Assembly (NCBI GenBank): GCA_040220455.1
Contig: JAVJUS010000112.1
Location: 12,895 to 76,894, forward strand
Direction: 5' to 3'
Source: JAVJUS01 sp040220455
GTDB taxonomy: Bacteria > Pseudomonadota > Alphaproteobacteria > DSM-16000 > Inquilinaceae
Length of the DNA: 64,000 nt
Within the stretch, counting starts at the first letter, position 1; each line of letters starts with the position of its first letter. A program made the position numbers and the translations under genes. Positions 42,258 through 52,064 of the stretch are shown one piece after another. Below the pieces are notes generated by a model that saw only the letters and a list, made by a program, of their open reading frames with translations, was not told the origin of the DNA and ran no database searches.

Positions 42258-43998
42258 GCGCCGCCACGGCGCCACGGCCGCGCGGCCCGGCGGCGACGCT
42301 CAGGGCGGCGAGCCGGCGCGCGGAACGGATCCCGCCAAGGGCGCGACCCGGCGGGCCTGGGCCACGCGCTCCTTCGCCGTCCGGCTGGCGGTCATCATCG
42401 TGGTCTTCCTGATGGTGCCCTATCTGGTCTACCAGCAGTTCCGGGCCGCCGATCAGGAAAAGCAGAACCTCCTGCTCCAGAGCGCCCAGCTCCAGGGCGA
42501 ACTCCTGGCCCGCGCGCTGGCGCCGAAGCTGGAGGCCGCGACCAACGGCGTGCCGCCGACGCTGGGCGAGGACCTGGCCCGGCTGGTCGAGGAGGATGTC
42601 CGGGTCCGCCTGTTGCTGCGCCCGGCCAAGCTCGATGCGGGGGACGGCTTCTACTACGTCGCGGCGGCCCCCAGCCGGCCGCGCTCCTTCCTGGAGGGCG
42701 AGCGCCAACAGCTCTTCGAGGCGGGGATCCTGCCCCGGCTGGCGCAGACCTGCTCGGGCAACGCGCCGCTGGCCATGCGGGTGCCCACCACGAGCGGCAC
42801 GCACGAGGTCCTGACCTCGATCACGCCGATCAACACGTCCTTCGGCTGCTGGGCGATCGTGACGTCCTATACCAGCGAGGCCTATCTGGGCTCCTCCATC
42901 GGCCAGCCCTACTGGAACACGCCGGAGGTCCGCGCCGCCGGCCTGATCTACCTGATCATGGCCCTGCTGGTGACCGCGATCTTCGTCGGCATCTGGCGCA
43001 ATCTGCGGACCTTCGGCCGGATCGCGCGGCAGATCGGCTACGACGAGTCCAAGGAGGCTTCCTTCTCCGCGCAGACCACCATGCCGGAGCTGCACAGCGT
43101 CGCGACCGACTTCGACCGACTGATCGAGGCGCTGCGCGCGTCGGCCGCGATGATGCGCCGGGCGGCGGAGGACAACGCCCACGCCTTCAAGACCCCGATC
43201 GGCGTCATCCGCCAGTCGATCGAGCCGCTCAAGCGGCTGTCGGCCGGCGAGAAGCGCGGCGAGCGGGCGATCTACATGATCGAGCAGTCGCTCGTGCGCC
43301 TCGACAACCTGGTCTCCTGCGCCCAGCACCTGGACAAGACCGCGGCCGACCTGATCGAGCCGCCGTCCCAGCAGATCGACCTGTCGCGCCAGGTCGGCCG
43401 GCTGGTCGGCGCCTTCGCCGCCAGCGCGCCCGAGGACGGGCCCCGCTTCGACCCGAAGCTGGAGCCCAAGGTCACCGTGCGCGCCGGCGAGGACCTGCTG
43501 GAGACCGTGATCGAGAACCTGATCGACAACGCCATGCGGTTCTCGCCGAAGGGCGGGCGCATCCGCGTCTCGGTGCGACGGTCGGCGGGGCGGGCGGAGC
43601 TCGTCGTCGCCGACGAGGGGACCGGCGTCGATCCCGCCAATCTCGACCGGATCTTCGAGCGCTACTTCTCCGAACAGAGCGGCGGCCCACGCCGGGGCGA
43701 AGGCGGCCCGCAGGTCGCCGTGGCGAGCGCCAACGACGCCGTCGCCCGCCAGCGGGTCGCCGCCGGGCGCGCCGCCCTGGCCGTCGTCGCGGAGCCCGAA
43801 TCGGAGATGGAGGGCGAGGCCGACGCGCAGTCCGGGCGGGGCGCCGATGCCGCGCCGGGCCAGGCCCAGGACCAGCATTTCGGAATCGGCCTGTGGATCG
43901 TCCGGCGCAATGTCGAGGCGATCGGCGGGCGCGTCTGGGCCGAGAACCGGCCGGCCGGGGGGCTGAAGGTCACCGTCTCGCTGCCGCTGGCGCGCTGA
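42250..43998 (+). CDS. chvG: ChvG-type sensor histidine kinase with an enlarged ATP lid
   Basis: A 582-residue inner-membrane sensor. Transmembrane segments at about residues 43-61 and 230-248 enclose a periplasmic sensor domain of about 170 residues that includes cysteines near 168 and 200. The H-box DNAHAFKTP gives phospho-acceptor His311. N-box NLIDNAMRFSP (about 423), G1 ADEGTGVD and G2 FGIGLWIVRRN (about 544) follow. Between the F-box FERYF and G2 there is a roughly 65-residue Ala/Gly/Arg-rich insertion in the region of the ATP lid, much longer than usual. The start overlaps chvI, giving the usual coupled pair. Confidence 0.87.
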   Translation: MAERRHGATAARPGGDAQGGEPARGTDPAKGATRRAWATRSFAVRLAVIIVVFLMVPYLVYQQFRAADQEKQNLLLQSAQLQGELLARALAPKLEAATNGVPPTLGEDLARLVEEDVRVRLLLRPAKLDAGDGFYYVAAAPSRPRSFLEGERQQLFEAGILPRLAQTCSGNAPLAMRVPTTSGTHEVLTSITPINTSFGCWAIVTSYTSEAYLGSSIGQPYWNTPEVRAAGLIYLIMALLVTAIFVGIWRNLRTFGRIARQIGYDESKEASFSAQTTMPELHSVATDFDRLIEALRASAAMMRRAAEDNAHAFKTPIGVIRQSIEPLKRLSAGEKRGERAIYMIEQSLVRLDNLVSCAQHLDKTAADLIEPPSQQIDLSRQVGRLVGAFAASAPEDGPRFDPKLEPKVTVRAGEDLLETVIENLIDNAMRFSPKGGRIRVSVRRSAGRAELVVADEGTGVDPANLDRIFERYFSEQSGGPRRGEGGPQVAVASANDAVARQRVAAGRAALAVVAEPESEMEGEADAQSGRGADAAPGQAQDQHFGIGLWIVRRNVEAIGGRVWAENRPAGGLKVTVSLPLAR

Positions 43999-44402
43999 CT
44001 CTCGGCGTCCGGCCATCCGAAGGTGTCGCCCGCCGGGCGCGCCGCGACGATTCCGGGAGCTCTACCTCTTTCGTATAAAAGGCGAGATATCCCGTGACCG
44101 CGACGCTGTCTCGATACGCCGGCCGAAACGGTGGGAGCCGTCGCTGTCCCGATCGGCACAGAGATTTATAAGTTATTGAAAAAGAATATTTTATTCCGAT
44201 CGCGGGCGCATGACGGCTCGGCCGGCCGCCCGACCCGGTTCGAGGCCGTGACCGGCCGGTGATCGAAAGGGGCCGCCTCGGGCCCGGCTATATCACAGGT
44301 ATGACACACCGCTATCACGCCGGGCTGCCTATCTTCGAAAGTGACGACGCCGGCACGAACGGGAACACGGATCGCCGGCACCGGAGAAGGACAGGACCCG
44401 CC
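43999..44402. other. 404-bp intergenic region after chvG
   Basis: It holds an AT-rich stretch at about 44160-44200 (GAAAAAGAATATTTTATTCC) that is probably promoter sequence for the next gene. A 44-bp segment at 44281-44324 has inverted ends GCCCGGC/GCCGGGC flanking two copies of a CTAT..CAC motif. No gene was recognised. Confidence 0.45.
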
Positions 44403-44894
44403 ATGTCGTACATCGCCGCCGCCCCGATCCCTGCGACCGATCACGCCGCCCCCGCCGTGTCCCGCACCGATGTCGCACTCGGCGCCGGCCTGCCGCTGGG
44501 CGAGGACGGGGATATCGCCCTGCCCCAGCTCGAGCGGTCGGTTCGCTTGCTCGGCCAGACCCGCGCCAGCGTCTCGGTCTTCCGTGTCACGCTCGAGGGT
44601 CCCGGCGCCCTCGGCGTCGCCGAAACGCTGGGCGACCTGCTGGGCGAGCGGGTCCTTGTGGATCGCCTCCCGGCGGGCGACCTCGTCCTCCACGCCCCCC
44701 ATATCGGCCGCGCCGGCGACGCCGAGGCGCTGCGCGACGAGATCGACGCGGCGCTGCGCATGGCCCTCTTCCGCACCGGCGCCCGGCTCCACGCCCGCGC
44801 CCGGGTCGCGGAGCTCCACCGCGACGCCTCGATCCTCGGCGACGTGCTCGACGTGGTCGCCGAACTCTTCGGCCGCGAGACCCGGACGCTCTGA
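44403..44894 (+). CDS. Unknown protein, possibly a degenerate GGDEF-like fold
   Basis: A 163-residue cytoplasmic protein without signal or membrane helix. From about residue 55 the pattern of strands and helices (SVSVFRVTLEG, LGDLLGERVLVDRLPAGDLVLHAP, DAEALRDEIDAALR, LHARARVAELHRDAS) echoes the second half of GGDEF domains, with PAGD where GGDEF would be. If so, the catalytic residues are lost. This resemblance is only by eye. Its length is short of a full domain. GGAGAAGGAC precedes the ATG. A strong terminator follows. Confidence 0.62.
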   Translation: MSYIAAAPIPATDHAAPAVSRTDVALGAGLPLGEDGDIALPQLERSVRLLGQTRASVSVFRVTLEGPGALGVAETLGDLLGERVLVDRLPAGDLVLHAPHIGRAGDAEALRDEIDAALRMALFRTGARLHARARVAELHRDASILGDVLDVVAELFGRETRTL

Positions 44895-44930
44895 GGCTCG
44901 CTTCCCTCTTCCTGTCCTGTTCGCGATGAA

Positions 44931-44963
44931 CGGCCCGGCGCGCGGCGCGTCGGGCCGTTTTCG
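44931..44963 (+). terminator. Rho-independent terminator
   Basis: CGGCCCGGCGCG pairs with CGCGTCGGGCCG over 12 bp (one G-U pair), loop CGG, followed by TTTT. It lies 37 bp after the preceding stop codon. Confidence 0.85.
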
Positions 44964-45127
44964 CGTCCGGCGCTTGCCCGGGGCGGAACCTGCGGCCATC
45001 ATCGCCCCCGAGGTCGCGACTCGCGGCGACGGCGGGGCGTGACCCGCGCGTACAGAGGCGGCGCTCCGGGCCGAAGCCTCGGCTCCGCCATCGCGGGAAG
45101 ACCCGCCACCCGCCAGGAGAGTGTCCG

Positions 45128-46378
45128 ATGGCCGCGCGCGCGGCGTCCCGTCTCGCCTCGTTCCCACTGATCGCGCTGTTCGTGCTGGCACCGCTCATCG
45201 CGATCCTGGCGCCACGCGCGCATGGCTCGGTGCCGCTGATCCTGACCGTCGTCGCCCTGGCCGGACAGATCTGGCGCGACCGGGCAACTCCGCCGATCGC
45301 CTGGATCGGCCTGGTCGCGGCCGCCGGATTCGTCGCCCTGATCGCGCTGAGCGCGATCTGGACGGTCGAGCCGTCGTACACGCTCGAGCGCTCCGGCAAG
45401 CTCGCCTATCTGGGCGCAGCCGGCTTCGTCCTCGTCGCGCTGGTGCGGGCGGCCCCGGACTTCGTCCGCCGGCGCCTGGAACAGGCGCTCATGATCGGCT
45501 TCGTCATCGGCCTCGCCCTCCTCATCGTCGAACTCGCCAGCGCCAACGCCGTCTATCGTCTCGTCTCCCTCACGCCGCCGGATGAAGCGGTGCCCGACTT
45601 CACGACGAACCGGGCCGCCGTAGCCCTGGCGCTGTTCGCCGCGCCGGCGCTGGTCGGGATTCAGCGGCGCCACGGAGGGCCAGCGGCGCTCCTTCTCCTG
45701 GCCGCCACGGTCGCCGCCGTCACCCTGAGCGCCAGCCAGTCAGCGCCGCTCGCGCTCGCCGCCGCCGTCCTCGCCTGGGGCGCGGGGCGGCTGGCCGGCC
45801 GGCCGACCGTCCTCGCGATCGCGGGCGTGGCGATCCTCGCGCTCGCGCTCGCGCCGTGGATCATGCTGGCCGTCCCGTCGGTCGATCTCTCGGGCCTGCC
45901 CGCCTGGGAGGCCGGAAGCGCCGCCCTCCGCCTGGAGATCTGGGGCACGGTCGCCGACCTGGTCGTGCAGCGCCCGTGGTTCGGCCACGGCGTGGAAGCC
46001 CTGCGGTTCATGACCTTGGACGAGCCGATCGGCGACGCGTCGACCATGACGACGATCCATCATCCCCACAATGTGCCGCTCCAGATCTGGATCGAGCTGG
46101 GCGCCCTGGGCGTGGCCGCCGCCATGACCCTGGTCTGCATGATCGCCCGCGTTCTCCTCGGCCTGGATCGCGACAGCATCCCGGTCGCCAGTGCCGTGGT
46201 CGCGGGCATCCTGGCCACCTCGCTGGTCAGCCACGGCGCGTGGCAGAGCTGGTGGATCGGCCTGATCGGCGTCCTCGCGGCCACCATCGCCCTGACGGCG
46301 GAACGGCGGACCGCCGCCCGCCCCGTCTCCGCCGCCGTGCCGGCGCCGTCCCCCGCCACGCGCCGGGCGACAGCCTAG
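45128..46378 (+). CDS. O-antigen ligase family membrane protein
   Basis: A 416-residue polytopic protein with about 10-11 helices. The family core is visible in the periplasmic loop and following helix: RLEIWGTVADLVVQRPWFGHGVEALRF, with HHPHNVPLQIWIELGALGVA near 310-330, the conserved His region of WaaL/Wzy-type enzymes. It would join or polymerise lipid-linked glycans at the periplasmic face. AGGAG lies nine bases before the ATG. It is the first gene of a region rich in polysaccharide functions but is separated from them by the next two metabolic genes. Confidence 0.85.
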   Translation: MAARAASRLASFPLIALFVLAPLIAILAPRAHGSVPLILTVVALAGQIWRDRATPPIAWIGLVAAAGFVALIALSAIWTVEPSYTLERSGKLAYLGAAGFVLVALVRAAPDFVRRRLEQALMIGFVIGLALLIVELASANAVYRLVSLTPPDEAVPDFTTNRAAVALALFAAPALVGIQRRHGGPAALLLLAATVAAVTLSASQSAPLALAAAVLAWGAGRLAGRPTVLAIAGVAILALALAPWIMLAVPSVDLSGLPAWEAGSAALRLEIWGTVADLVVQRPWFGHGVEALRFMTLDEPIGDASTMTTIHHPHNVPLQIWIELGALGVAAAMTLVCMIARVLLGLDRDSIPVASAVVAGILATSLVSHGAWQSWWIGLIGVLAATIALTAERRTAARPVSAAVPAPSPATRRATA

Positions 46379-46398
46379 AGTCCAGGGTTCGGCGCCGG

Positions 46399-47289
46399 TC
46401 AGGCCTTCTCCCCGGCGAGCCCGAGCTGGAAGCGGTGGAGCGCCGAGGCGTTCAGGTCGCCCAGCCCCGCGTTCATCGCCGCCTGGTAGAGCTCCGCGAT
46501 CGGCCCGGACGCCAGCAGCGGCACGCCCACCTCGCCGGCATAGGCCTCGATCAGCCGGGCGTCCTTGAGCATGTGCCTGAGGTAGAAGTTGGGGCGGAAG
46601 TCGTTCTCGAGCGTCGCGCCGGCCGTGCCGACGACGACGCCGGAGCTGTAGTCGGTCACCTTCAGCACGCCCATCACCGCGTCGGGCGAGAGGCCCGACT
46701 TGCGCGCGAGGCCGAGGGCCTCGCCGGTCGCGGCGATCTGGCTGGCGACCAGCAGGTTGCCGACCAGCTTCATCGACGCCCCCGCGCCGACCGCGCCCAT
46801 GTGGTGGACGGTCTTTCCCATGACCTCGAAGAACGGCTTGGCCTCGGCGAAATCCGCCTCCGCGCCGCCGCACACGAAATCGAGCACGCCGGTCCAGGAT
46901 TCGTTTCGGCTGCCGAACACCGGCGCGTCGACATAGCGCCCGCCCCGGTCGGCCACGGCGGCGCCCAGCTCGCGGGTCAACAGCGGGTCGGTCGTCGTGC
47001 AGTCGACGACCAGCATGCCGTCGCGCACCGTGTCGAGCAGACCGCCGCCGACCGACTCGTCGCCGTGATAGACGGTGCGCTGGGCGTCCGGTCCGGTCAG
47101 GCACAGGAACACGATATCGCGGCCGTCCACCGCGTCGGCGATGGTGTCGGCGACCGTGGCCGATGCCAGATCCGCCGGCAGGTCGCGTCGCGTCCGGTTC
47201 CAGGCCACGACCTCGTGGCCGGCGGACAGGAGATTGCGCACCATGCCGGTGCCCATGATGCCGAGACCGAGATAGGCGAGCTGCGCCAT
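46399..47289 (-). CDS. NAD(P)-dependent beta-hydroxyacid dehydrogenase
   Basis: A 296-residue member of the 3-hydroxyisobutyrate / tartronate semialdehyde reductase family. The dinucleotide motif is LGLGIMGTGMVRNL, the substrate motif is DAPVFGS, and the catalytic lysine is in GAGASMKLVGNLL. After residue 170 comes the all-helical domain typical of the family. The acceptor aldehyde cannot be told; succinic semialdehyde or glyoxylate-derived substrates are known for relatives. It is convergent with the ligase gene (20-bp gap) and lies downstream of mtnA on the same strand, 80 bp apart. Confidence 0.88.
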   Translation of the reverse strand: MAQLAYLGLGIMGTGMVRNLLSAGHEVVAWNRTRRDLPADLASATVADTIADAVDGRDIVFLCLTGPDAQRTVYHGDESVGGGLLDTVRDGMLVVDCTTTDPLLTRELGAAVADRGGRYVDAPVFGSRNESWTGVLDFVCGGAEADFAEAKPFFEVMGKTVHHMGAVGAGASMKLVGNLLVASQIAATGEALGLARKSGLSPDAVMGVLKVTDYSSGVVVGTAGATLENDFRPNFYLRHMLKDARLIEAYAGEVGVPLLASGPIAELYQAAMNAGLGDLNASALHRFQLGLAGEKA

Positions 47290-47369
47290 TCCGGCGTTCC
47301 TCCGGTTGCTGTCTTCGTTTCGGTTCTGGTCATCGGCGATGGTTCCCGCGGGGGGCCGGGTTCGCCGGA

Positions 47370-48476
<1,107 letters not shown>

Positions 48477-48578
48477 GACGCGGCCCTGTTTCCCCCGGCT
48501 CGACGCGATTGGAGCAGAGTCTACAGGGCCGCGCGCGGCGACGGAAGGACCGGCGCCGCCGCGCGGAGGCGGGGCGAT

Positions 48579-49544
48579 TCAGACCCGGGCGTCGGCCAGG
48601 TTGTCGCAGAACCAGCGATAGGTCGCGGCGACACCGTCGACCAGCGGCGTCGGCGCCTGCCAGCCGGTCGCCGACAGGCGCGAGACGTCGAGCAGCTTGC
48701 GCGGCGTTCCGTCCGGCTTGGACAGATCGAAGGCGATCTCGCCCTCGAATCCGGTCACCGTGCAGACCAACCTGGCCAGATCGGCGATCGCGATATCCTC
48801 GCCCGTGCCGATATTGATCGGCGCCTCGTCGGAATAGACCCGGAGCAGATGAACCACGGCGTCGGCGAGGTCGTCGACATGCAGGAACTCGCGCCGCGGC
48901 CGACCGCTGCCCCAGACGGGCAGGGTCGACCGGCCGGCGAGCCGGGCCTCGTGCGCCTTGCGCATCAGCGCCGGCAGGACGTGGCTCTTCTCCAGGTCGA
49001 AATTGTCGCCGGGACCGTAGAGATTGGTCGGCATCAGGGAGATGTAGTCGCAGCCGTACTGGCGACGGTACGCCTGGCACTGCTTCAGCCCGGCGATCTT
49101 GGCGATGGCGTACCACTCGTTGGTCGTCTCGAGCGGGCCGGTCAGCAGGCTGTCCTCGGCGATCGGCTGGGGCGCGTGCTTGGGGTAGATGCAGCTCGAG
49201 CCGAGAAACGCGAGCTTGGCGATCCCGATCCGGCGTGCCGCCTCGATCACGTTGGTCTGGATCGCCAGGTTGTCGTAGAGGAACTCGCCCGGCCAGGTGT
49301 CGTTGGCGAGGATGCCGCCGACTTTGGCGGCGGCGAGGACGACCACATCCGGCCGGGCCTCGGCCATCCAGTCCTCGACCTCCGCCTGGCGGCGCAGATC
49401 GACCCGGTCGCGGCCGACCGTCAGGATCTCGCATGCCTCGCGCTCCAGGCGGCGCACGACCGCGCCGCCCACCATGCCGCGATGGCCGGCTACGAAGACG
49501 CGCCGCCCGGCGAGTTCGAAAGGAGCGGCCGAGCTTTCAGACAT
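48579..49544 (-). CDS. fcl: GDP-L-fucose synthase
   Basis: A 321-residue SDR-type epimerase/reductase that converts GDP-4-keto-6-deoxy-mannose to GDP-L-fucose. The cofactor motif is VAGHRGMVGGAVVRRL, a family block is AAAKVGGILAND, the Ser is in LGSSCIYPK, and the catalytic Tyr and Lys are in NEWYAIAKIAGLK. The end shows TGWQAPTPLVDGVAATYRWF, the usual C-terminus. The start overlaps the gmd stop by 8 bp. It is the last gene of a manC-gmd-fcl operon. Confidence 0.95.
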   Translation of the reverse strand: MSESSAAPFELAGRRVFVAGHRGMVGGAVVRRLEREACEILTVGRDRVDLRRQAEVEDWMAEARPDVVVLAAAKVGGILANDTWPGEFLYDNLAIQTNVIEAARRIGIAKLAFLGSSCIYPKHAPQPIAEDSLLTGPLETTNEWYAIAKIAGLKQCQAYRRQYGCDYISLMPTNLYGPGDNFDLEKSHVLPALMRKAHEARLAGRSTLPVWGSGRPRREFLHVDDLADAVVHLLRVYSDEAPINIGTGEDIAIADLARLVCTVTGFEGEIAFDLSKPDGTPRKLLDVSRLSATGWQAPTPLVDGVAATYRWFCDNLADARV

Positions 49545-50613
49545 AGGCGGGATGCCGCGCCGGCTCCTCGCGCATCAGGGCGAGATCGGCGGCCACCATC
49601 TCGGAGACCAGCGTCTGGAAGTCGGTCTTGTGGTGCCAGCCCAGCCGCGTGCGGGCCTTCGTCGGATCGCCCAGCAGCAGGTCGACCTCGGTCGGCCGGA
49701 AGTAGCGCGGGTCGATCTCGACCACCGGCTTGCCGGTACGAGTGTCGTAGCCCTTCTCCTCGACTCCGTCGCCCTTCCAGACGATGGAGCGGCCGATCTC
49801 GGCGAAGGCCAGCTCGACGAACTCGCGCACGCTGTGCGTCTCGCCTGTGGCCAGCACGTAGTCGTCAGCCACGTCCTGCTGCATCATCGCCCACATGCCC
49901 TCGACATAGTCGCGGGCATGGCCCCAGTCGCGTTTGGCGTCCAGGTTGCCGAGATAGATCCGGTCCTGCAGGCCCAGCTCGATCGCCGCGACGGCGCGGG
50001 TGATCTTGCGGGTCACGAAGGTCTCGCCGCGGATCGGGCTCTCGTGGTTGAACAGGATGCCGTTGGAGGCGTGGATGCCGTAGGCCTCGCGGTAGTTCAC
50101 GGTGATCCAGAAGGCATAGAGCTTGGCCGCGCCGTAGGGGCTGCGCGGATAGAACGGCGTGCGCTCGGTCTGCGGCGTCTCCTGGACCTTGCCGTAGAGC
50201 TCGGAGGTCGAGGCCTGGTAGAAGCGCGTCCGGCCCTCGAGCTTGAGAATGCGGATCGCCTCGAGCAGGCGCAACGTGCCCAGCGCGTCGGAATTGGCGG
50301 TGTATTCCGGCGTCTCGAAGCTGACCTGGACGTGGCTCTGAGCGGCCAGATTGTAAATCTCGTCCGGCTGCACTTCCTGGACCAGGCGGATCAAGTTGGT
50401 GGCGTCGGTCATGTCGCCGTAGTGCAGGCGATACCGAGCGTCGAGTTCGTGCGGATCCTGGTAGATGTGATCGACACGGCCCGTGTTGAACGACGACGAC
50501 CGGCGCTTGACCCCGTGCACGACATACCCCTTGGCGAGCAGCAGCTCGGCCAGATAGGCGCCGTCCTGGCCCGTGGCGCCGGTGATCAGCGCCACCTTGT
50601 TCGACTTGTCCAT
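49537..50613 (-). CDS. gmd: GDP-mannose 4,6-dehydratase
   Basis: A 358-residue SDR that produces GDP-4-keto-6-deoxy-mannose. The motifs are ITGATGQDGAYLAELL, RRSSSFNTGRVDHIYQDPH, NLAAQSHVQVSFETPEYTA, the active-site Thr/Ser-Glu in STSELYGKVQE, and YGAAKLYAFW with catalytic Tyr-Lys. The sequence TRKITRAVAAI and LGNLDAKRDWGHARDYVEGMW also match closely. It starts 4 bp after manC, and its end overlaps fcl. Confidence 0.96.
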   Translation of the reverse strand: MDKSNKVALITGATGQDGAYLAELLLAKGYVVHGVKRRSSSFNTGRVDHIYQDPHELDARYRLHYGDMTDATNLIRLVQEVQPDEIYNLAAQSHVQVSFETPEYTANSDALGTLRLLEAIRILKLEGRTRFYQASTSELYGKVQETPQTERTPFYPRSPYGAAKLYAFWITVNYREAYGIHASNGILFNHESPIRGETFVTRKITRAVAAIELGLQDRIYLGNLDAKRDWGHARDYVEGMWAMMQQDVADDYVLATGETHSVREFVELAFAEIGRSIVWKGDGVEEKGYDTRTGKPVVEIDPRYFRPTEVDLLLGDPTKARTRLGWHHKTDFQTLVSEMVAADLALMREEPARHPAYV

Positions 50614-50617
50614 GCCG

Positions 50618-51739
50618 TCACTCCACCGGATGCACGATCGGCTCGCCCTCGGCGGCCGCGCCCTTGCGGCGGCGCTCCGACAGGCGGTCGACCAGGGTCT
50701 TGACTTCCTGCGCGCGGTCGAGCGGGCAGACCAGGACCGCGTCCTCCGTCGCGACGACGGCGCAGCCGCTCATGCCGATGACGGCGACCAGCGGCCCGTC
50801 GCTGCGGACATAGCTGCCATCCGTACCGGCGACGACGCAGTCGCCGACCACCACATTGCCGTCGATGTCGCCGGCGTTGGCCAGGATCTCGTGCAGGGCC
50901 TGCCAGGAGCCGACGTCGCTCCAGCCCATCTCGACCGGCACGACGGCGCCGCGGTCGGTGCGCTCCATCACCGCCACGTCGATCGGCTGGGCCGGCGCCG
51001 AGCCGAAGGCCGCGGCCTCCAGATGCCACAGCGCGCCCTCGCCCGTGCCGTCCTCGAGCGCGCGGCGGCAGGCGGCCACGATCTCGGGCGCGTGGCGCTC
51101 CATCTCCTCGATCAGCACGTCGGCGCGGAAGATGAACAGGCCGGCGTTCCAGAGGTAGCGGCCGTCGGCGAGGTACTGCTCGGCCGTCGTGCGGTTCGGC
51201 TTCTCGGTGAAGGCGTCGACGGCGCAGCAGCCGTCCAGCCCCTCCAGCGGCGCACCGCGGCGAATGTAGCCGAAGCCCGTCTCCGCCCGGTCCGGGCGCA
51301 CGCCCAGCGTCACGATCCGTCCCGCCCGCGCCGCCGCGGCAGCGGAATCGAGCGCGGCTTGGAAGGCGTCCAAATCACCGATGACATGGTCCGCCGGCAT
51401 CAGGGCCAGCACCGCCGACGGGTCGTCCCCTGCCGCGGCCAGCGCGGCGACGGCCGCGGCGGCGGCGGTGTTGCGGCCGACGGGCTCCATCAGCACGCGC
51501 TCGGCGGCGCAGTCGACGCCGGCAAGCTGCTCGGCCACCGTCGCGCCATGGCGCTCGTGGCACACGGCGAGCGGCGTGCCGAAGCGCGCGGGATCGCGCA
51601 CGCGCACCGCCGTCTGCTGCAGCATCGTCTCGGCCGCCGCGATGGGCAGGAGCTGCTTGGGGCGCTCCGGCCGGGACAGCGGCCAGAGGCGGGTGCCGCT
51701 GCCGCCGCACAGGATTACGGGTCGGATCACTGGGGTCAT
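50618..51739 (-). CDS. manC: Mannose-1-phosphate guanylyltransferase
   Basis: A 373-residue nucleotidyltransferase that makes GDP-mannose. The signature VILCGGSGTRLWPLSRPERPKQLLP is at the N-terminus, with FTEKP and WNAGLFIF further on and the substrate loop MGWSDVGSWQAL. The chain ends after the nucleotidyltransferase and a left-handed beta-helix part; the C-terminal phosphomannose isomerase domain of bifunctional ManC is missing. The isomerase and mutase must be elsewhere. It starts the operon supplying GDP-L-fucose. Confidence 0.93.
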   Translation of the reverse strand: MTPVIRPVILCGGSGTRLWPLSRPERPKQLLPIAAAETMLQQTAVRVRDPARFGTPLAVCHERHGATVAEQLAGVDCAAERVLMEPVGRNTAAAAAVAALAAAGDDPSAVLALMPADHVIGDLDAFQAALDSAAAAARAGRIVTLGVRPDRAETGFGYIRRGAPLEGLDGCCAVDAFTEKPNRTTAEQYLADGRYLWNAGLFIFRADVLIEEMERHAPEIVAACRRALEDGTGEGALWHLEAAAFGSAPAQPIDVAVMERTDRGAVVPVEMGWSDVGSWQALHEILANAGDIDGNVVVGDCVVAGTDGSYVRSDGPLVAVIGMSGCAVVATEDAVLVCPLDRAQEVKTLVDRLSERRRKGAAAEGEPIVHPVE

Positions 51740-52064
51740 GCCGTCCGTCTCGCCGGGCCGGGAACGTCGCCGTCGCCGGCGGCCCTGGTGGGGACCGGCG
51801 CGACCGGGCGATCGCCGCCCGTCCGCGCTTCATGTCTGGGATTTAAGAAACGCTCGTATGCCCGCCAATGTCAACGCGAGGCCCCGGCGCATCCGGCAGC
51901 CCCACCAAAAGGGGGACCCCGCGCGCACGGAAGCGCCGTGGGCCTCACCGGAGAGGACTTGCTGCACCGCGAAGCTTGTGGCCCTTGACGGCCATGCTGT
52001 ATGCAGGGGCTCCTGTCGGGGCGGACCCGGCGATCGGCCACACTCGGCCCGGCGAGATCCGTTC
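51740..52064. other. 325-bp divergent region between manC and the epimerase gene
   Basis: It must hold the promoters for the GDP-fucose operon and for the epimerase. The stretch 51828-51875 is AT-richer (GATTTAAGAAACG), a likely promoter area. No gene is apparent; an upstream open extension of the epimerase frame is not credible. Confidence 0.4.

Noticed and set aside
51381..52064. Open frame extending the epimerase upstream to 51381
   Set aside because: It overlaps manC antisense, and the family N-terminus (cofactor-binding strand) begins exactly at the ATG 52065.
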